A stretch of 64,000 nucleotides of DNA, taken from NCBI RefSeq assembly GCF_011326755.1, contig NZ_JAAOIE010000001.1, positions 26,344 through 90,343 on the forward strand. Reading direction: 5' to 3'. This document shows, piece by piece, positions 44,563 to 53,996 of the stretch. Source of the stretch: Cochlodiniinecator piscidefendens (lineage in GTDB: Bacteria > Pseudomonadota > Alphaproteobacteria > Rhodobacterales > Rhodobacteraceae). A program made the position numbers and the translations under genes. Each line of letters starts with the position of its first letter. Within the stretch, counting starts at the first letter, position 1. The notes beneath the pieces were generated by a model. That model was given only the letters and a program-made list of their open reading frames with translations, was not told where the DNA came from and searched no databases.

Positions 44563-46207
44563 CTGGGTACAGTACCGCTTTGAACGGTTCTGCCCCTAGG
44601 CGTTGGTAGGCCTCAATAAAGGTTTCCTCAGCATCATTGCGAAGATCAAGATATCCCAAAACCAGACGTTCAATCGCCGGTACGATTTCATCATAGGCAA
44701 AGCCCGGACCCGCACGTTCGCCGATGGCCGCTGTTTCAGTGGCATCGCCACCAAGCGTGATTTGGTAGTTTTCAACGCCAGCGCGATCCAGCCCCAAAAT
44801 CCCGATGTGACCAACGTGGTGGTGGCCACAGGCATTGATGCAGCCTGAGATTTTGATCTGAAGCTCACCGATATCATGTTCCAGTTTGAGTTCGTCAAAC
44901 CGGATTGCGATTTGTTGCGCGACAGGAATTGAACGCGCAGTTGCAAGCGCACAGTAATCCATGCCGGGGCAGGCGATGATGTCAGAAATCAAACCAAGGT
45001 TCGCAGTGGCCAAGCCAACGGCTTTCAACGCTTCGTGTACCGCGGGTAGGTCAGATTTATGCACATGTGGCAAAATCACGTTTTGCTGGTGGCTGATACG
45101 CAATTCATCGTGACCATATTGTTCGGCCAAATCCGCCATAACCCGCATTTGATCAGAGGATGCATCACCCGGTGTTTGGCCATGCGCTTTGATCGACACA
45201 GTTACAATCGCGTAGTCATCGTTTTTATGCGCATCTAGGTTTGTGTCCGCCCAAGAGCGGAAAACTGGATCAGCGTCATAGTAGGCTTGGTACGCGTCAG
45301 CTGGTGCTGATTTATACGCAGGTGCGGCGAAGTGCTCTTCGATTTCGGCCAACAGTTTTTGATCGTTGCCAGCAAATTCTGCGCGTAGGGTTTTGAAACG
45401 TGCCTCTACCAGCTCACGGATTTTGTCGAGGCCGTTTTCATGCACAGTGATTTTGATCCGCGCTTTGTATTTGTTGTCACGACGGCCCAACAGATTGTAA
45501 ACGCTTACGATTGCTTCGCAATACGGTAGCAAATCAGCCTTTGGCAGGAACGGCGTCAACACTTTACCGACCATTGGTGTTCGGCCCAAGCCACCACCTA
45601 CGATCACTTCAAAACCCGGCTCACCTGCATCGTTGCGCACCATGCGCAGACCAATGTCGTGCGCTTTGGTTACGGCACGGTCATTTGGTGAGCCGGTAAC
45701 AGCGATTTTAAATTTGCGCGGCAAGAATTGGAATTCGGGGTGGTCTGTGGACCATTGACGCAGCAACTCAGCAACCGGGCGCGGATCTTCGATTTCGTCG
45801 GCAGCAGCGCCAGCGAAATGGTCAGAGGTCACGTTGCGGATGGTGTTGCCCGATGTTTGAATCGCGTGCATTTCCACTTCGGCCAATGCGTCAAGCATAT
45901 CCGGCACATCTGACAGGATCGGCCAGTTGTACTGGATGTTTTGACGCGTAGTAAAGTGACCGTAGCCTTTATCCCAGCGGTCAGCGATCTCTGCCAGTTT
46001 ACGCATACGCGCGCCATTTAGTGTTCCGTAAGGGATCGCAACACGCAGCATATAGGCGTGCAATTGGAGATACAGACCGTTCATCAGGCGCAGAGGTTTA
46101 AATTCATCCTCGGTCAGGGACCCGTCAACACGGCGTTCAACCTGGCTGCGAAACTGGGCGTTGCGTGATGCAACAAAGGCGCTGTCGAAATCGTTGTACT
46201 TATACAT
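44537..46207 (-). CDS. Siroheme-dependent nitrite/sulfite reductase
   Basis: 556 residues from ATG 46207 (MYKYNDFDSAFV); the frame to 46357 overlaps DUF2849 deeply and is rejected. Two ferredoxin-like and two siroheme-binding halves: RQNIQYNWP near the N-terminus, and cluster ligands CPGMDYC and GCINACGHHHVGHIGILG, which bind the [4Fe-4S]-siroheme unit. Order between cysG/DUF2849 and cysH argues for sulfite reduction to sulfide. Overlaps DUF2849 by 8 nt. Confidence 0.93.
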   Translation of the reverse strand: MYKYNDFDSAFVASRNAQFRSQVERRVDGSLTEDEFKPLRLMNGLYLQLHAYMLRVAIPYGTLNGARMRKLAEIADRWDKGYGHFTTRQNIQYNWPILSDVPDMLDALAEVEMHAIQTSGNTIRNVTSDHFAGAAADEIEDPRPVAELLRQWSTDHPEFQFLPRKFKIAVTGSPNDRAVTKAHDIGLRMVRNDAGEPGFEVIVGGGLGRTPMVGKVLTPFLPKADLLPYCEAIVSVYNLLGRRDNKYKARIKITVHENGLDKIRELVEARFKTLRAEFAGNDQKLLAEIEEHFAAPAYKSAPADAYQAYYDADPVFRSWADTNLDAHKNDDYAIVTVSIKAHGQTPGDASSDQMRVMADLAEQYGHDELRISHQQNVILPHVHKSDLPAVHEALKAVGLATANLGLISDIIACPGMDYCALATARSIPVAQQIAIRFDELKLEHDIGELQIKISGCINACGHHHVGHIGILGLDRAGVENYQITLGGDATETAAIGERAGPGFAYDEIVPAIERLVLGYLDLRNDAEETFIEAYQRLGAEPFKAVLYPDDRKRNAA

Positions 46208-46508
46208 TTGCTTGCTCCGCTTGCTTGCCATGGTTGTAGTTTGATGGACCAACCGCGCGGAATTCCTCGCGGAAGTGAATGGGTTGTGGACCGTTTTCAG
46301 AGGCGATAGCGTCAGCGAGGTAAACGCCAACAACGATACCGTCTTGCGCTTCGCCAAAGCTAAGGCGAATTGCGGCGCGTTCCTCTGTGGTGATCAACTC
46401 GGCTTCGGCATGTGTGCGGGTCCAGCGATCATCGGCGGTCAGGTAAACCACGTCGCCCTCGATTAGGGCGTTTGCGGTTACGACTTTGGGTTTGAATGTA
46501 CGGCTCAT
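46200..46508 (-). CDS. DUF2849 family protein
   Basis: 102 residues: KVVTANALIEGDVVYLTADDRWTRTHAEAEL, then VVGVYLADA and HFREEFRAVGPSNYNHGKQAEQA. A small alphaproteobacterial protein always encoded between cysG and the sulfite reductase gene; function unknown but probably part of sulfite reduction. Overlaps both neighbours (4 nt with cysG, 8 nt with the reductase gene). Confidence 0.9.
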   Translation of the reverse strand: MSRTFKPKVVTANALIEGDVVYLTADDRWTRTHAEAELITTEERAAIRLSFGEAQDGIVVGVYLADAIASENGPQPIHFREEFRAVGPSNYNHGKQAEQANV

Positions 46509-47917
46509 TGGCTGATAGCTTCCTTGGCGGTCTTTTCAATTAGGGACTGTGCGATGGCTGCCGCGCGGCGCGGGGCAAGACCGATCAGTGTAAGGGCAGG
46601 GCCGTTCAGGCGCGCGTCGTCTAAAGCAGTGGAGAGAGAGTTGAGCTTTGTAGCGACGACACGCGCCTCTGGGCGTGAGGCATTTTCAATGACCGTGACC
46701 GGAGTCTCGGCAGATGCCCCATGCATAAGCAGGCGTCCTTGGATAAAGCGGGCAGATTTTTTGCCCATGTAAATGGCGGCGACTTCACCGGAGCGCGCCA
46801 GTTGACGCCAATCATGTTCGGCAAAGCCTTTCATGTCGTGGCCCGTCAAAATCCGAACAGAGGCATTGCGCCCGCGTTGCGTTAGGCTTTGACCGATACC
46901 TGCAACCGCGGCAGAGGCAGCAGTGATACCCGGAACGATGCGCCAGCTGATTTCTGCAACGTCCAGTGCGTCTATTTCTTCATCAAGGCGACCAAAAATA
47001 ACAGGATCACCACCTTTGAGGCGCACAACCTGAGCGCCCTCTTTGGCGTGTTTGACCATTTGGGCGTTGATATCATCTTGGGTGGTTGAGGGGCCGAAAC
47101 CCTCTTTGCCGACATTGATCAGCAACGCTTCGCGGCGGGCGAGTTCCAGAATTTCTGGCGCGACAAGGCGGTCATAGATGACGACATCAGCCGCATCCAA
47201 GGCTTTGCGTGCTTTTAGTGTTAGCAATTCAGGATCACCGGGGCCCGCGCCAACCAAATCAACATGACCAACACGCGCAGTGCGGTTCAGGTGGTCATTC
47301 AACAAGTCTTCGAGCGCAGGGCGCACCGCCTCAACCCCATCGTTTTCAACCGCGAGCGGGCCTTTCCTAAAATAGTAATCGGCCCAGAAATCACGGCGTT
47401 TACGACCCATAGGCAGCGCATCAGCGGTTTTGCGAAACGCTTTGCCGATTTTAGCTAGGGTTCCCAAGACTGGCGGTAAGCGTTCCTCGAGATCTGCTTT
47501 GATCGCACGGGCCAGAACGGGCGCCGCGCCTTCGGTGCCAATGGCAACGGTGACAGGATCACGGTCGACAATCGCCGGTGTGATAAAGGCACTGTCAGCT
47601 AGGTTATCAACGATATTGACCAATGCACCGTCAACTGCCGCGAGGCCAGCAACGCGTGCATCTTCGACATCGTCTTCGTTCGCTGCGTAAAACAATGCGG
47701 ACCCTTTGGCATCCCCAGCGGCGAAGCCGCGGTTGACCCATTCGAGGCGGCCCTCTGCGGCCCAATCGCGGATGACATCATCAGCATGTGCGGCAAAAAC
47801 TCGGATGCAGGCCTCGGTTTTCATCAAAAGACGCAGCTTTGCGATGGCGGCTTCGCCACCACCTGAGACAACTATCAAGCGCCCCTCAACCGAGAGAAAG
47901 ATCGGAAAATGTTTCAT
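46505..47917 (-). CDS. cysG: Siroheme synthase CysG (multifunctional)
   Basis: 470 residues from ATG 47917, ribosome site AGGGAATGCTCCG; the frame to 48145 runs into the lrp gene and is rejected. N-terminal precorrin-2 dehydrogenase/ferrochelatase (KHFPIFLSVEGRLIVVSGGG) and C-terminal uroporphyrinogen-III methyltransferase (VDLVGAGPGDPELLTLKARKAL; VVRLKGGDPVIFGR; PGITAASAAVAGIG). Supplies siroheme to the sulfite reductase. First gene of the assimilation operon, divergent from the Lrp-type gene. Confidence 0.95.
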   Translation of the reverse strand: MKHFPIFLSVEGRLIVVSGGGEAAIAKLRLLMKTEACIRVFAAHADDVIRDWAAEGRLEWVNRGFAAGDAKGSALFYAANEDDVEDARVAGLAAVDGALVNIVDNLADSAFITPAIVDRDPVTVAIGTEGAAPVLARAIKADLEERLPPVLGTLAKIGKAFRKTADALPMGRKRRDFWADYYFRKGPLAVENDGVEAVRPALEDLLNDHLNRTARVGHVDLVGAGPGDPELLTLKARKALDAADVVIYDRLVAPEILELARREALLINVGKEGFGPSTTQDDINAQMVKHAKEGAQVVRLKGGDPVIFGRLDEEIDALDVAEISWRIVPGITAASAAVAGIGQSLTQRGRNASVRILTGHDMKGFAEHDWRQLARSGEVAAIYMGKKSARFIQGRLLMHGASAETPVTVIENASRPEARVVATKLNSLSTALDDARLNGPALTLIGLAPRRAAAIAQSLIEKTAKEAISQ

Positions 47918-47995
47918 CGGAGCATTCCCTGTTCCAAGTTTCTGCACTTGATATAGGATATTTTCCCGCATATACGCTACCCCAGTGGGCAGATA

Positions 47996-48039
47996 AGGAA
48001 AATTGTTCTTCTTGATGTTGATCGAAGTGACAATTTCCT
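47996..48039. promoter_or_regulatory. Inverted repeat in the cysG-lrp divergent region
   Basis: AGGAAAATTGT (47996-48006) faces ACAATTTCCT (48030-48039), one mismatch-tolerant dyad 44 bp across, centred between the two start codons. Candidate binding site for the divergent Lrp-type regulator. Confidence 0.45.
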
Positions 48040-48059
48040 GTTTTGAGAAGGAAAGCGGA

Positions 48060-48521
48060 ATGCCAGTTCGTTTAGACGACGTAGATCGGAAAATTCTTAG
48101 GGAATTGCAGGCTGATGCAGGCCAATCTCTTGATGAAATCGCCAAAAAAGTAGGGTCTTCAAAGACCCCAGTTTGGAATCGTATCCGTAAATTACGTGAA
48201 AATGGTGTTATCGGTCAGGAAACCGTTCTGTTGGACGCCGAGGCATTGGGGCTAGAGGCCTGTTTTTTCGTCCTTATCCGCACGTCTGAACACGAAGCGG
48301 AATGGCAGCAAAAATTCTTAAAAACCCTGCATGATCGTCCCGAAGTGATGGAAGCCCACCGGTTGGCCGGGGATATTGATTACATCTTAAAGGTCCGCGT
48401 GGCCAATGCGCGAGCCTACGACGTGTTTTATCAAGCGTTGATCGCAGAGGTGCGTATTTATAACGTTACCGCGCTTCTTTCGATGGAAGAGCTGAAATCG
48501 ACAACTATTCTTCCGATTTAA
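48060..48521 (+). CDS. Lrp/AsnC-family transcriptional regulator
   Basis: 153 residues from ATG 48060 with GAGAAGGAAAGCGG upstream. HTH: LDDVDRKILRELQADAGQSLDEIAKKVGSSKTPVWNRIRKLRENGVI; RAM effector domain: EAHRLAGDIDYILKVRVANARAYDVFYQALI. Located divergently from cysG, so it probably controls sulfur assimilation in response to an amino acid such as cysteine (inference). Its 3' end overlaps the convergent P450 gene by 4 nt. Confidence 0.92.
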   Translation: MPVRLDDVDRKILRELQADAGQSLDEIAKKVGSSKTPVWNRIRKLRENGVIGQETVLLDAEALGLEACFFVLIRTSEHEAEWQQKFLKTLHDRPEVMEAHRLAGDIDYILKVRVANARAYDVFYQALIAEVRIYNVTALLSMEELKSTTILPI

Positions 48522-49702
48522 CCTATGCGCACGATTAGGTTCTCCAACCCGTGGAAATGGTAGACATTTGCATAGTGTGGTGGAGCCGTCAGTTGTAGAT
48601 TGGGGCAGCGATCAAATAGGATCGGCAGCGCGATGTTGAGTTCAAGCCGTGCCAAGGGCGCGCCGACACAGAAATGAACACCAGCGCCAAACGACGTATT
48701 TGGTTTGATTTTGCGGGTTGGATCAAATGTTTCGGCGTTGTCCCAGTTTACGCTGTCCCGATTGGCCGAGGCGAGCAAAAGTGCGATTTCATCTCCGGCT
48801 TTGAAATCATGACCCAAAAGCGTGATATCCTCATAGGCCCAACGGGTGAACATATGAAGAGGCGGATCATACCTTAAGGTTTCTTCAATAGAAGTTTCGG
48901 CAAAATTAGTATCTTGCGCCGAAATGTTGATGTTATTGTCGAACATGGTTTTCATGGCATTCCCAATAGAATGCACCGTGGCTTCATGGCCTGCGTTTAG
49001 CAAAAGAATACATGTTGTGATGAGTTCATCTGTCGAAAGCTTCACGCCTTCTTCCTCGGCTGCAATCAGATTGGTGATCAAATCGTCAGCGGGGATTTTA
49101 CGCTTTTCGTCAATATAGCTGCGCATGAACGCGACAAAATCTTCGGTGGCTTTGACGGCCTTTTCTTCGTCTTCGCGTGTGCGGCGTGCTTGATACATTG
49201 TGACCATTGCATTTGACCAGCGTAGCAGATCGTCGGCCTTTTCCTCCGGTACACCTAGAAGGCGGCAGATGATGATCACCGGGAGCTTTTGCGCAAATTC
49301 CGTCATGAGATCAAACTCTCCGGCGGGAAATTGATCAATCAGCTGGTGAGACAATGCTGTGATCTCTGGTGCCAACTCTTTGATCCGGCGGGACGTGAAT
49401 GCGCGCAAAACCAAAGATCGCAATCGTGTGTGGCGCGGTGCCTCAAGTTCCAACATTGAATGCGCTTCGACGTCATAAAACGGTTTCAAGTGATCCGGGA
49501 TTGGCATGCGTTTATTTTCAGGAATTTCCCGGCCAAATCGACGATCCCGCAACAACGCACTGACCGCGCCGTAGCTTGTCGCGCAGATCATTCTGTAATC
49601 TTCCCAAAAAACCAAATCACCCGCCGCACGCAGTTGTTCATAAAACGGGTACGGATTTTGAACAAAAATGGGATCGGTCGGAGATTGATGAAAACGCTGC
49701 AC
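48518..49702 (-). CDS. Cytochrome P450
   Basis: 394 residues from GTG 49702, chosen because AAGGAAAAATCC precedes it; the ATG at 49783 would overlap dctB. Heme-thiolate motif FGAGVHFCVGAPLARLEL, I-helix LLNAGHEATVHS, K-helix ETLR, typical of soluble class I bacterial P450s needing ferredoxin. Substrate unknown; no dedicated ferredoxin gene nearby, though fpr is 5 kb away. Convergent overlap with the Lrp gene. Confidence 0.93.
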   Translation of the reverse strand: MQRFHQSPTDPIFVQNPYPFYEQLRAAGDLVFWEDYRMICATSYGAVSALLRDRRFGREIPENKRMPIPDHLKPFYDVEAHSMLELEAPRHTRLRSLVLRAFTSRRIKELAPEITALSHQLIDQFPAGEFDLMTEFAQKLPVIIICRLLGVPEEKADDLLRWSNAMVTMYQARRTREDEEKAVKATEDFVAFMRSYIDEKRKIPADDLITNLIAAEEEGVKLSTDELITTCILLLNAGHEATVHSIGNAMKTMFDNNINISAQDTNFAETSIEETLRYDPPLHMFTRWAYEDITLLGHDFKAGDEIALLLASANRDSVNWDNAETFDPTRKIKPNTSFGAGVHFCVGAPLARLELNIALPILFDRCPNLQLTAPPHYANVYHFHGLENLIVRIG

Positions 49703-49781
49703 GGATTTTTCCTTATGGTCAAAGAAACAGTCATCGCGAAACCTACTGGTCTTTGCAAGCCCCTCTAAGGTAGGAATATTC

Positions 49782-51533
49782 ATGGTTGGGAAAAATCCAT
49801 ATTTTGAAATGCAGCGCTTGTGGTGGGCCGTTGGGTTTATCGTGTTTACCTTTGTTATTGCGGCAGGGGTTTGGTGGTTTGCCTATTCATCAGCACTTCA
49901 ACAGGTGGCCCAACAGGGGCGGGCGGATTTATCGTCTGCGTCAGACAGGATCGTTGGGCAGTTGCAGCGGTATCGACAGGCAGCGGTTTTGACGTCTGAT
50001 CACCCTGCTCTGATGGCGCTTGCCGCAGGGGGGGGTGCAGACGTTCAGAGTTTGCTCCTTAAAATAAAAGATCAAAGTGGCGCGCTTGATGTGTCTTTCG
50101 TTACCGAGGATGGGATCGTTGGAGCGTCTTCTAATCCTGACTTTTTGGGACAAGACCTTTCGCAAAGCCGTCCCTTTGTTCGGGCAATGCGTGGCGCATT
50201 GGGCGTAGATCATGCGCGAATAAACGCGGAAATGCAGCGGGCGTTTAGTTTCGCCGCCCCTGTTTTTTCCGCTGAAGGCCCACCCAAAGGGGCCGTTTTA
50301 GTGCGCGTTGACATGGAACGTGTCGAGGAATCTGATTGGCGCGGGGCACCAGAAATCATCTATTTTGTGGATGACGCTGGAATGATCTTTATTTCCAACC
50401 GCTCAGAATTGTTGTTTCGTGAAGGAAATGAAGGGGCCATTGCCCACGAAAGCAGCCGCATTGCAGGGCAGACCATCTGGCATTTGGAGGAAGGGCGCTA
50501 TCTGCCGCGACGCGCCATTCACGTGGAGCGCCCATTGCCGGTGATCGGGATGACGGGTGAGGTCTTGATCAGTATTGCGCCTGCTGAACGGATTGCAGGG
50601 TTGCAGGCCGCTGTCGCCGTGGCGACGTGCCTTGCGTTTGGGGCGCTATTATTTTTGGCGACAGAACGGCGTAGAACATTGGCGCTGGCCAACTTGGTGC
50701 TGGAACAACGGGTTTCTGAACGTACGCAGGCCTTGGTGCAAGCCAACACCGACTTAAAACACGAAGTGACAGAACGGCAAGATGCCGAGGCGCAGTTGCG
50801 ATTGGCCCAAGAAGAACTGGTGCAGTCTGCAAAGCTATCTGCGCTGGGGAAAATGTCTGCGGGGATCAGTCACGAATTGAACCAGCCTTTGATGGCGATA
50901 CAGTCGTTTGCGGAAAATGCTGAGGCCTTCATTGAACGCGACAAACCCGCCGTTGCCGCACAGAATTTGAACCGCATTTCTGATCTTGCACGCCGGATGG
51001 GGCGGATCATTAAAAACCTGCGCGCCTTTGCCAAACAAGAAAGCGAACCGATAACAGACGTAAACATCTGTAAGGTGGTGGATGTTGTGTTGGAACTGTC
51101 CGAAGCGCGTTTGAAACAAGAACAAGTGAGCTTGGCCTGGAGAGCCCCGGAGACCGACATTTATGTGCGGGGTGGGGATGTTAGGTTACAGCAAGTGTTG
51201 ATGAACCTTGTCTCTAATGCGGTGGATGCAATGGCGGGCCAAACTGATAAACAGATCGAAGTTACAATGGCACATTCATCTGAAAAACTACAGCTTATGG
51301 TGCGCGATACCGGCCCGGGGATCAAAGATGTCGAAAAGATATTTGATCCATTTTATTCGACCAAAGCCGTCAGCCAAACAGAAGGTGCCGGTCCCGAGGG
51401 TATGGGCCTAGGGCTGTCAATTTCATACGGTTTGGTGCAAAGCTTTGGTGGTGGGATCAGTGGTAAAAACCATGCCGAAGGCGGTGCTGTTTTTACAATT
51501 GATTTGACGCTCTCGGGAGGACACAGGGTATGA
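49782..51533 (+). CDS. dctB: C4-dicarboxylate sensor histidine kinase DctB
   Basis: 583 residues. TM1 (about 10-35: WWAVGFIVFTFVIAAGVWWF), periplasmic double PAS/Cache region to about 265, TM2 (AVAVATCLAFGALLFLA), coiled coil (LVLEQRVSERTQALVQANTDLKHEV), HisKA SAGISHELNQPLMAIQSFAENA, HATPase RDTGPGIKDVEKIFDPFYSTK and GMGLGLSISYGLV. This order is that of DctB, which senses succinate/fumarate/malate. Overlaps dctD by 4 nt and lies upstream of dctPQM. Confidence 0.93.
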   Translation: MVGKNPYFEMQRLWWAVGFIVFTFVIAAGVWWFAYSSALQQVAQQGRADLSSASDRIVGQLQRYRQAAVLTSDHPALMALAAGGGADVQSLLLKIKDQSGALDVSFVTEDGIVGASSNPDFLGQDLSQSRPFVRAMRGALGVDHARINAEMQRAFSFAAPVFSAEGPPKGAVLVRVDMERVEESDWRGAPEIIYFVDDAGMIFISNRSELLFREGNEGAIAHESSRIAGQTIWHLEEGRYLPRRAIHVERPLPVIGMTGEVLISIAPAERIAGLQAAVAVATCLAFGALLFLATERRRTLALANLVLEQRVSERTQALVQANTDLKHEVTERQDAEAQLRLAQEELVQSAKLSALGKMSAGISHELNQPLMAIQSFAENAEAFIERDKPAVAAQNLNRISDLARRMGRIIKNLRAFAKQESEPITDVNICKVVDVVLELSEARLKQEQVSLAWRAPETDIYVRGGDVRLQQVLMNLVSNAVDAMAGQTDKQIEVTMAHSSEKLQLMVRDTGPGIKDVEKIFDPFYSTKAVSQTEGAGPEGMGLGLSISYGLVQSFGGGISGKNHAEGGAVFTIDLTLSGGHRV

Positions 51534-52753
51534 CGCGGCGTGTTTTGCTTGTTGATGATGATAGAAATGTGCGGGATGCGATTGGACAGACCTTAGAGCT
51601 TGCTGACTATACACCAATCCTAACTGGTAGCGTGATCGAGGCCAAAGATCACATATCGGCGGAATTTGATGGGATCATCGTTTCTGACATACGTATGCCA
51701 GGAAAGGATGGTTTCGATTTACTATCTTATGTGCAGGGGCTGGATAGTGAATTACCCGTAATCCTATTGACCGGTGAGGCTGACGTGCCGATGGCGGTAA
51801 AGGGGATTTCATCCGGTGCGTTTGCATTTTTGGAAAAACCGTGCAGTCCAAAAGATTTATTGGCTGTTATTGAGAAGGCAATTCGCACGCGTGCTTTGGT
51901 GTTGGAAAACCGCCGCCTAAAGCGGCAGTTGCAAAATGGCGACGCTGCCGCGCGGATGCTTTTTGGGGAGTCGCGATTGGCCGAGGATCTGCGCGCGCGT
52001 GTGCGCCATGTATCTGGATCATCCGCCGAGGTCTTAGTGCATGGTGAACCGGGCACCGGCACGTCCAAAGTTGCCGAAGTCATTCATCTACTATCTGCGG
52101 CATCAATGCGATCTTTTCAAAAGGTCGCAGCGGCATCCCTTGGCGCTGAGGCGCTGAATGTCGCCTTTGAAAAGGCCGAGGGGGGGTCGCTTTTTATTGA
52201 TGAGATCACGGCGCTTTCGCCCGCAACGCAATTTGCATTGCTTGAGCGTTTGGATAACGAAAAATCCGTTCGGCTGCTGGCGGGCACCTATCGGGACCTA
52301 AAATCGGAGGCCCATGCAGGCCGTTTTAATGTCGACCTCTATTATAAATTGGATGTGATGAGCGTACGCATTCCAGCCTTGCGTGAACGTCCCGAAGATA
52401 TTCCCATCTTGTTTCGTCATTACGTGAGTATTGCTTGCGAACAGGCCGCATTGGCGCAACCCGATATTACGCCAGATGTGATTTCTAGATTGATGGCACA
52501 GGATTGGCCAGGAAACGCGCGGGGACTGATGAACGCGGCGATGCGGTTTTCGATGGGTTTATCTGAAGGTGAAGAAGTCGAAAGCATGGGATTGGCCGAA
52601 CAACTGGCACAGGTCGAGCGTTCGCTATTGATCGAAGCACTGCGTAAGCAACAGGGCAACGCAACCGAAGCAGCCCGTACGCTAAAGCTGCCGCGTAAAA
52701 CCTTTTACGACAAGCTGGCACGCCACGGGATTCGAGCAGAAGTCTTTCGGTAG
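51530..52753 (+). CDS. dctD: DctD-type response regulator lacking GAFTGA
   Basis: 407 residues. Receiver with D53 (VSDIRMPGKDG), AAA+ domain from about 145, and a Fis-type HTH at the end (NATEAARTLKLPRKTFYDKLARHGI). In the AAA+ part the Walker A is GEPGTGTSK where GETGTGKE is normal, so the P-loop lysine is displaced, and the sigma-54-contacting GAFTGA loop is absent: the stretch between VAAASLGAEA and EGGSLFIDEI is shortened. Walker B and the R-finger region (RVRIPALRERPEDI-like) remain. By analogy with GAFTGA-less NtrC of Rhodobacter it may act with the housekeeping sigma factor. Likely target is dctPQM. Confidence 0.92.
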   Translation: MTRRVLLVDDDRNVRDAIGQTLELADYTPILTGSVIEAKDHISAEFDGIIVSDIRMPGKDGFDLLSYVQGLDSELPVILLTGEADVPMAVKGISSGAFAFLEKPCSPKDLLAVIEKAIRTRALVLENRRLKRQLQNGDAAARMLFGESRLAEDLRARVRHVSGSSAEVLVHGEPGTGTSKVAEVIHLLSAASMRSFQKVAAASLGAEALNVAFEKAEGGSLFIDEITALSPATQFALLERLDNEKSVRLLAGTYRDLKSEAHAGRFNVDLYYKLDVMSVRIPALRERPEDIPILFRHYVSIACEQAALAQPDITPDVISRLMAQDWPGNARGLMNAAMRFSMGLSEGEEVESMGLAEQLAQVERSLLIEALRKQQGNATEAARTLKLPRKTFYDKLARHGIRAEVFR

Positions 52754-52771
52754 TGTGCGGTTTTTCGCACA
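52754..52771. promoter_or_regulatory. DctD-type operator 1
   Basis: TGTGCG-GTTTTT-CGCACA, a perfect 6-bp dyad immediately after the dctD stop. Centre 33 bp (about three helical turns) from operator 2, as for cooperative dimers on one face. Confidence 0.65.
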
Positions 52772-52786
52772 AACCATAACACCTAC

Positions 52787-52804
52787 CGTGTGAAATTCCG
52801 CACG
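52787..52804. promoter_or_regulatory. DctD-type operator 2
   Basis: CGTGTG-AAATTC-CGCACG, a dyad with one mismatch pair, similar in arms to operator 1. It lies 180 bp upstream of dctP. No good sigma-54 -24/-12 element (GG-N10-GC) was found between here and dctP. Confidence 0.6.
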
Positions 52805-52983
52805 CAGAAAATGTTGGTCAGTTCTATTTAGGTGAAGTTTGGTGTGTAATGCATTGAAAGTATGTGATTTATACTTTTTTCCCATTTCACATAAGTATTG
52901 CTTGAGCCAATTACAACCCCACGCTTTCCTATCATCATTGGCGCATTCGGTGTGCCTAAGTTGTTTTATCTGGGAGGATAATC

Positions 52984-53988
52984 ATGAAATTTTTAACCGC
53001 AGCCATCACGGCCGTTACGCTTAGCTTTGGCGCGCAGGCCGCGTTTGCATCTTGCGACGACGGTGAAATTGTTATTCGTTTTTCTCACGTGACCAACACG
53101 GACCGCCACCCAAAAGGGATTGCGGCCTCGTTGCTTGAGCAGCGTGTAAATGACGAAATGAACGGCGTTGCCTGCATGGAAGTGTTTCCAAACTCCACGC
53201 TTTATGATGACAACAAAGTGCTAGAAGCTTTGCTTCAGGGCGATATTCAATTGGCCGCACCGTCGCTGTCAAAGTTTGAAGCATTTACCCGTCAGTTCCG
53301 CATCTTTGATTTGCCGTTCATGTTCAACGACATCGAAGCTGTTGACGCGTTCCAAGCTTCTGATGCGGGCCAAGCAATGTTAGATTCAATGCAGCGTCGC
53401 GGTCTTCAAGGTTTGGCGTTCTGGCACAATGGCATGAAGCAGATGTCTGCTAACGTTCCATTGAACGACCCATCAGACGCCGAAGGTCTACGTTTCCGTG
53501 TGCAAAGTTCTGATGTGCTTGTTGCACAAATGGAAGCCCTGGGTGCAAGCCCGCAACGCATGGCGTTCTCAGAAGTATATGGTGCGCTTCAGCAGGGCGT
53601 TGTTGATGGTCAGGAAAACACCTGGTCCAACATTTTCGGCAAAAAATTCTTTGAAGTTCAGGACGGTATCACCGAAACCAACCACGGTATCATTGATTAC
53701 CTCGTTGTAACTTCGACTGAGTGGCTCGATAGCCTGGAGCCAGAAGTGCGCGATCAGTTCTTGCAAATCTTGTCCGAAGTGACTGAAACCCGCAACGCCG
53801 AAGCCTTCGCCGTGAACGAAGGCGCGCGTCAGGCCGTTTTGGATGCAGGTGGTGAAATTCGTGAACTGACTGCTGAACAACGCCAGGCGTGGGTGAATGT
53901 GATGCGTCCAGTTTGGGATCAATTTGCAGAAGATGTAGGTCAGGAAAATATTGATGCTGCTCAGGCGATTAACGCCAGCATGCAATAA
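52984..53988 (+). CDS. dctP: TRAP transporter substrate-binding protein DctP
   Basis: 334 residues with a GGGAGGATAATC ribosome site. Signal peptide MKFLTAAITAVTLSFGAQAAFA, then IRFSHVTNTDRHPKGIAASLLEQ, the DctP start motif. LRFRVQSSDVLVAQMEALGASPQRMAFSEVYGALQQGVVDGQENTW holds the conserved substrate-binding Arg (R of RFRVQ) and the ENTW motif. Periplasmic receptor for C4-dicarboxylates such as malate, succinate or fumarate, the inference resting on the adjacent dctBD. Confidence 0.95.
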   Translation: MKFLTAAITAVTLSFGAQAAFASCDDGEIVIRFSHVTNTDRHPKGIAASLLEQRVNDEMNGVACMEVFPNSTLYDDNKVLEALLQGDIQLAAPSLSKFEAFTRQFRIFDLPFMFNDIEAVDAFQASDAGQAMLDSMQRRGLQGLAFWHNGMKQMSANVPLNDPSDAEGLRFRVQSSDVLVAQMEALGASPQRMAFSEVYGALQQGVVDGQENTWSNIFGKKFFEVQDGITETNHGIIDYLVVTSTEWLDSLEPEVRDQFLQILSEVTETRNAEAFAVNEGARQAVLDAGGEIRELTAEQRQAWVNVMRPVWDQFAEDVGQENIDAAQAINASMQ

Positions 53989-53996
53989 AATCCGCT

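Noticed and set aside
46207-46357. N-terminal extension of the sulfite reductase
   Set aside because: Would overlap DUF2849 by 158 nt and is not family-like; ATG 46207 begins the conserved sequence.
49703-49783. N-terminal extension of the cytochrome P450
   Set aside because: Overlaps dctB start and lacks a ribosome site; GTG 49702 has a good one.
52930-52960. TTGGCGCATTCGGTGTGC upstream of dctP as a sigma-54 promoter
   Set aside because: Distance between the GG and GC doublets is 12 instead of 10 bp.
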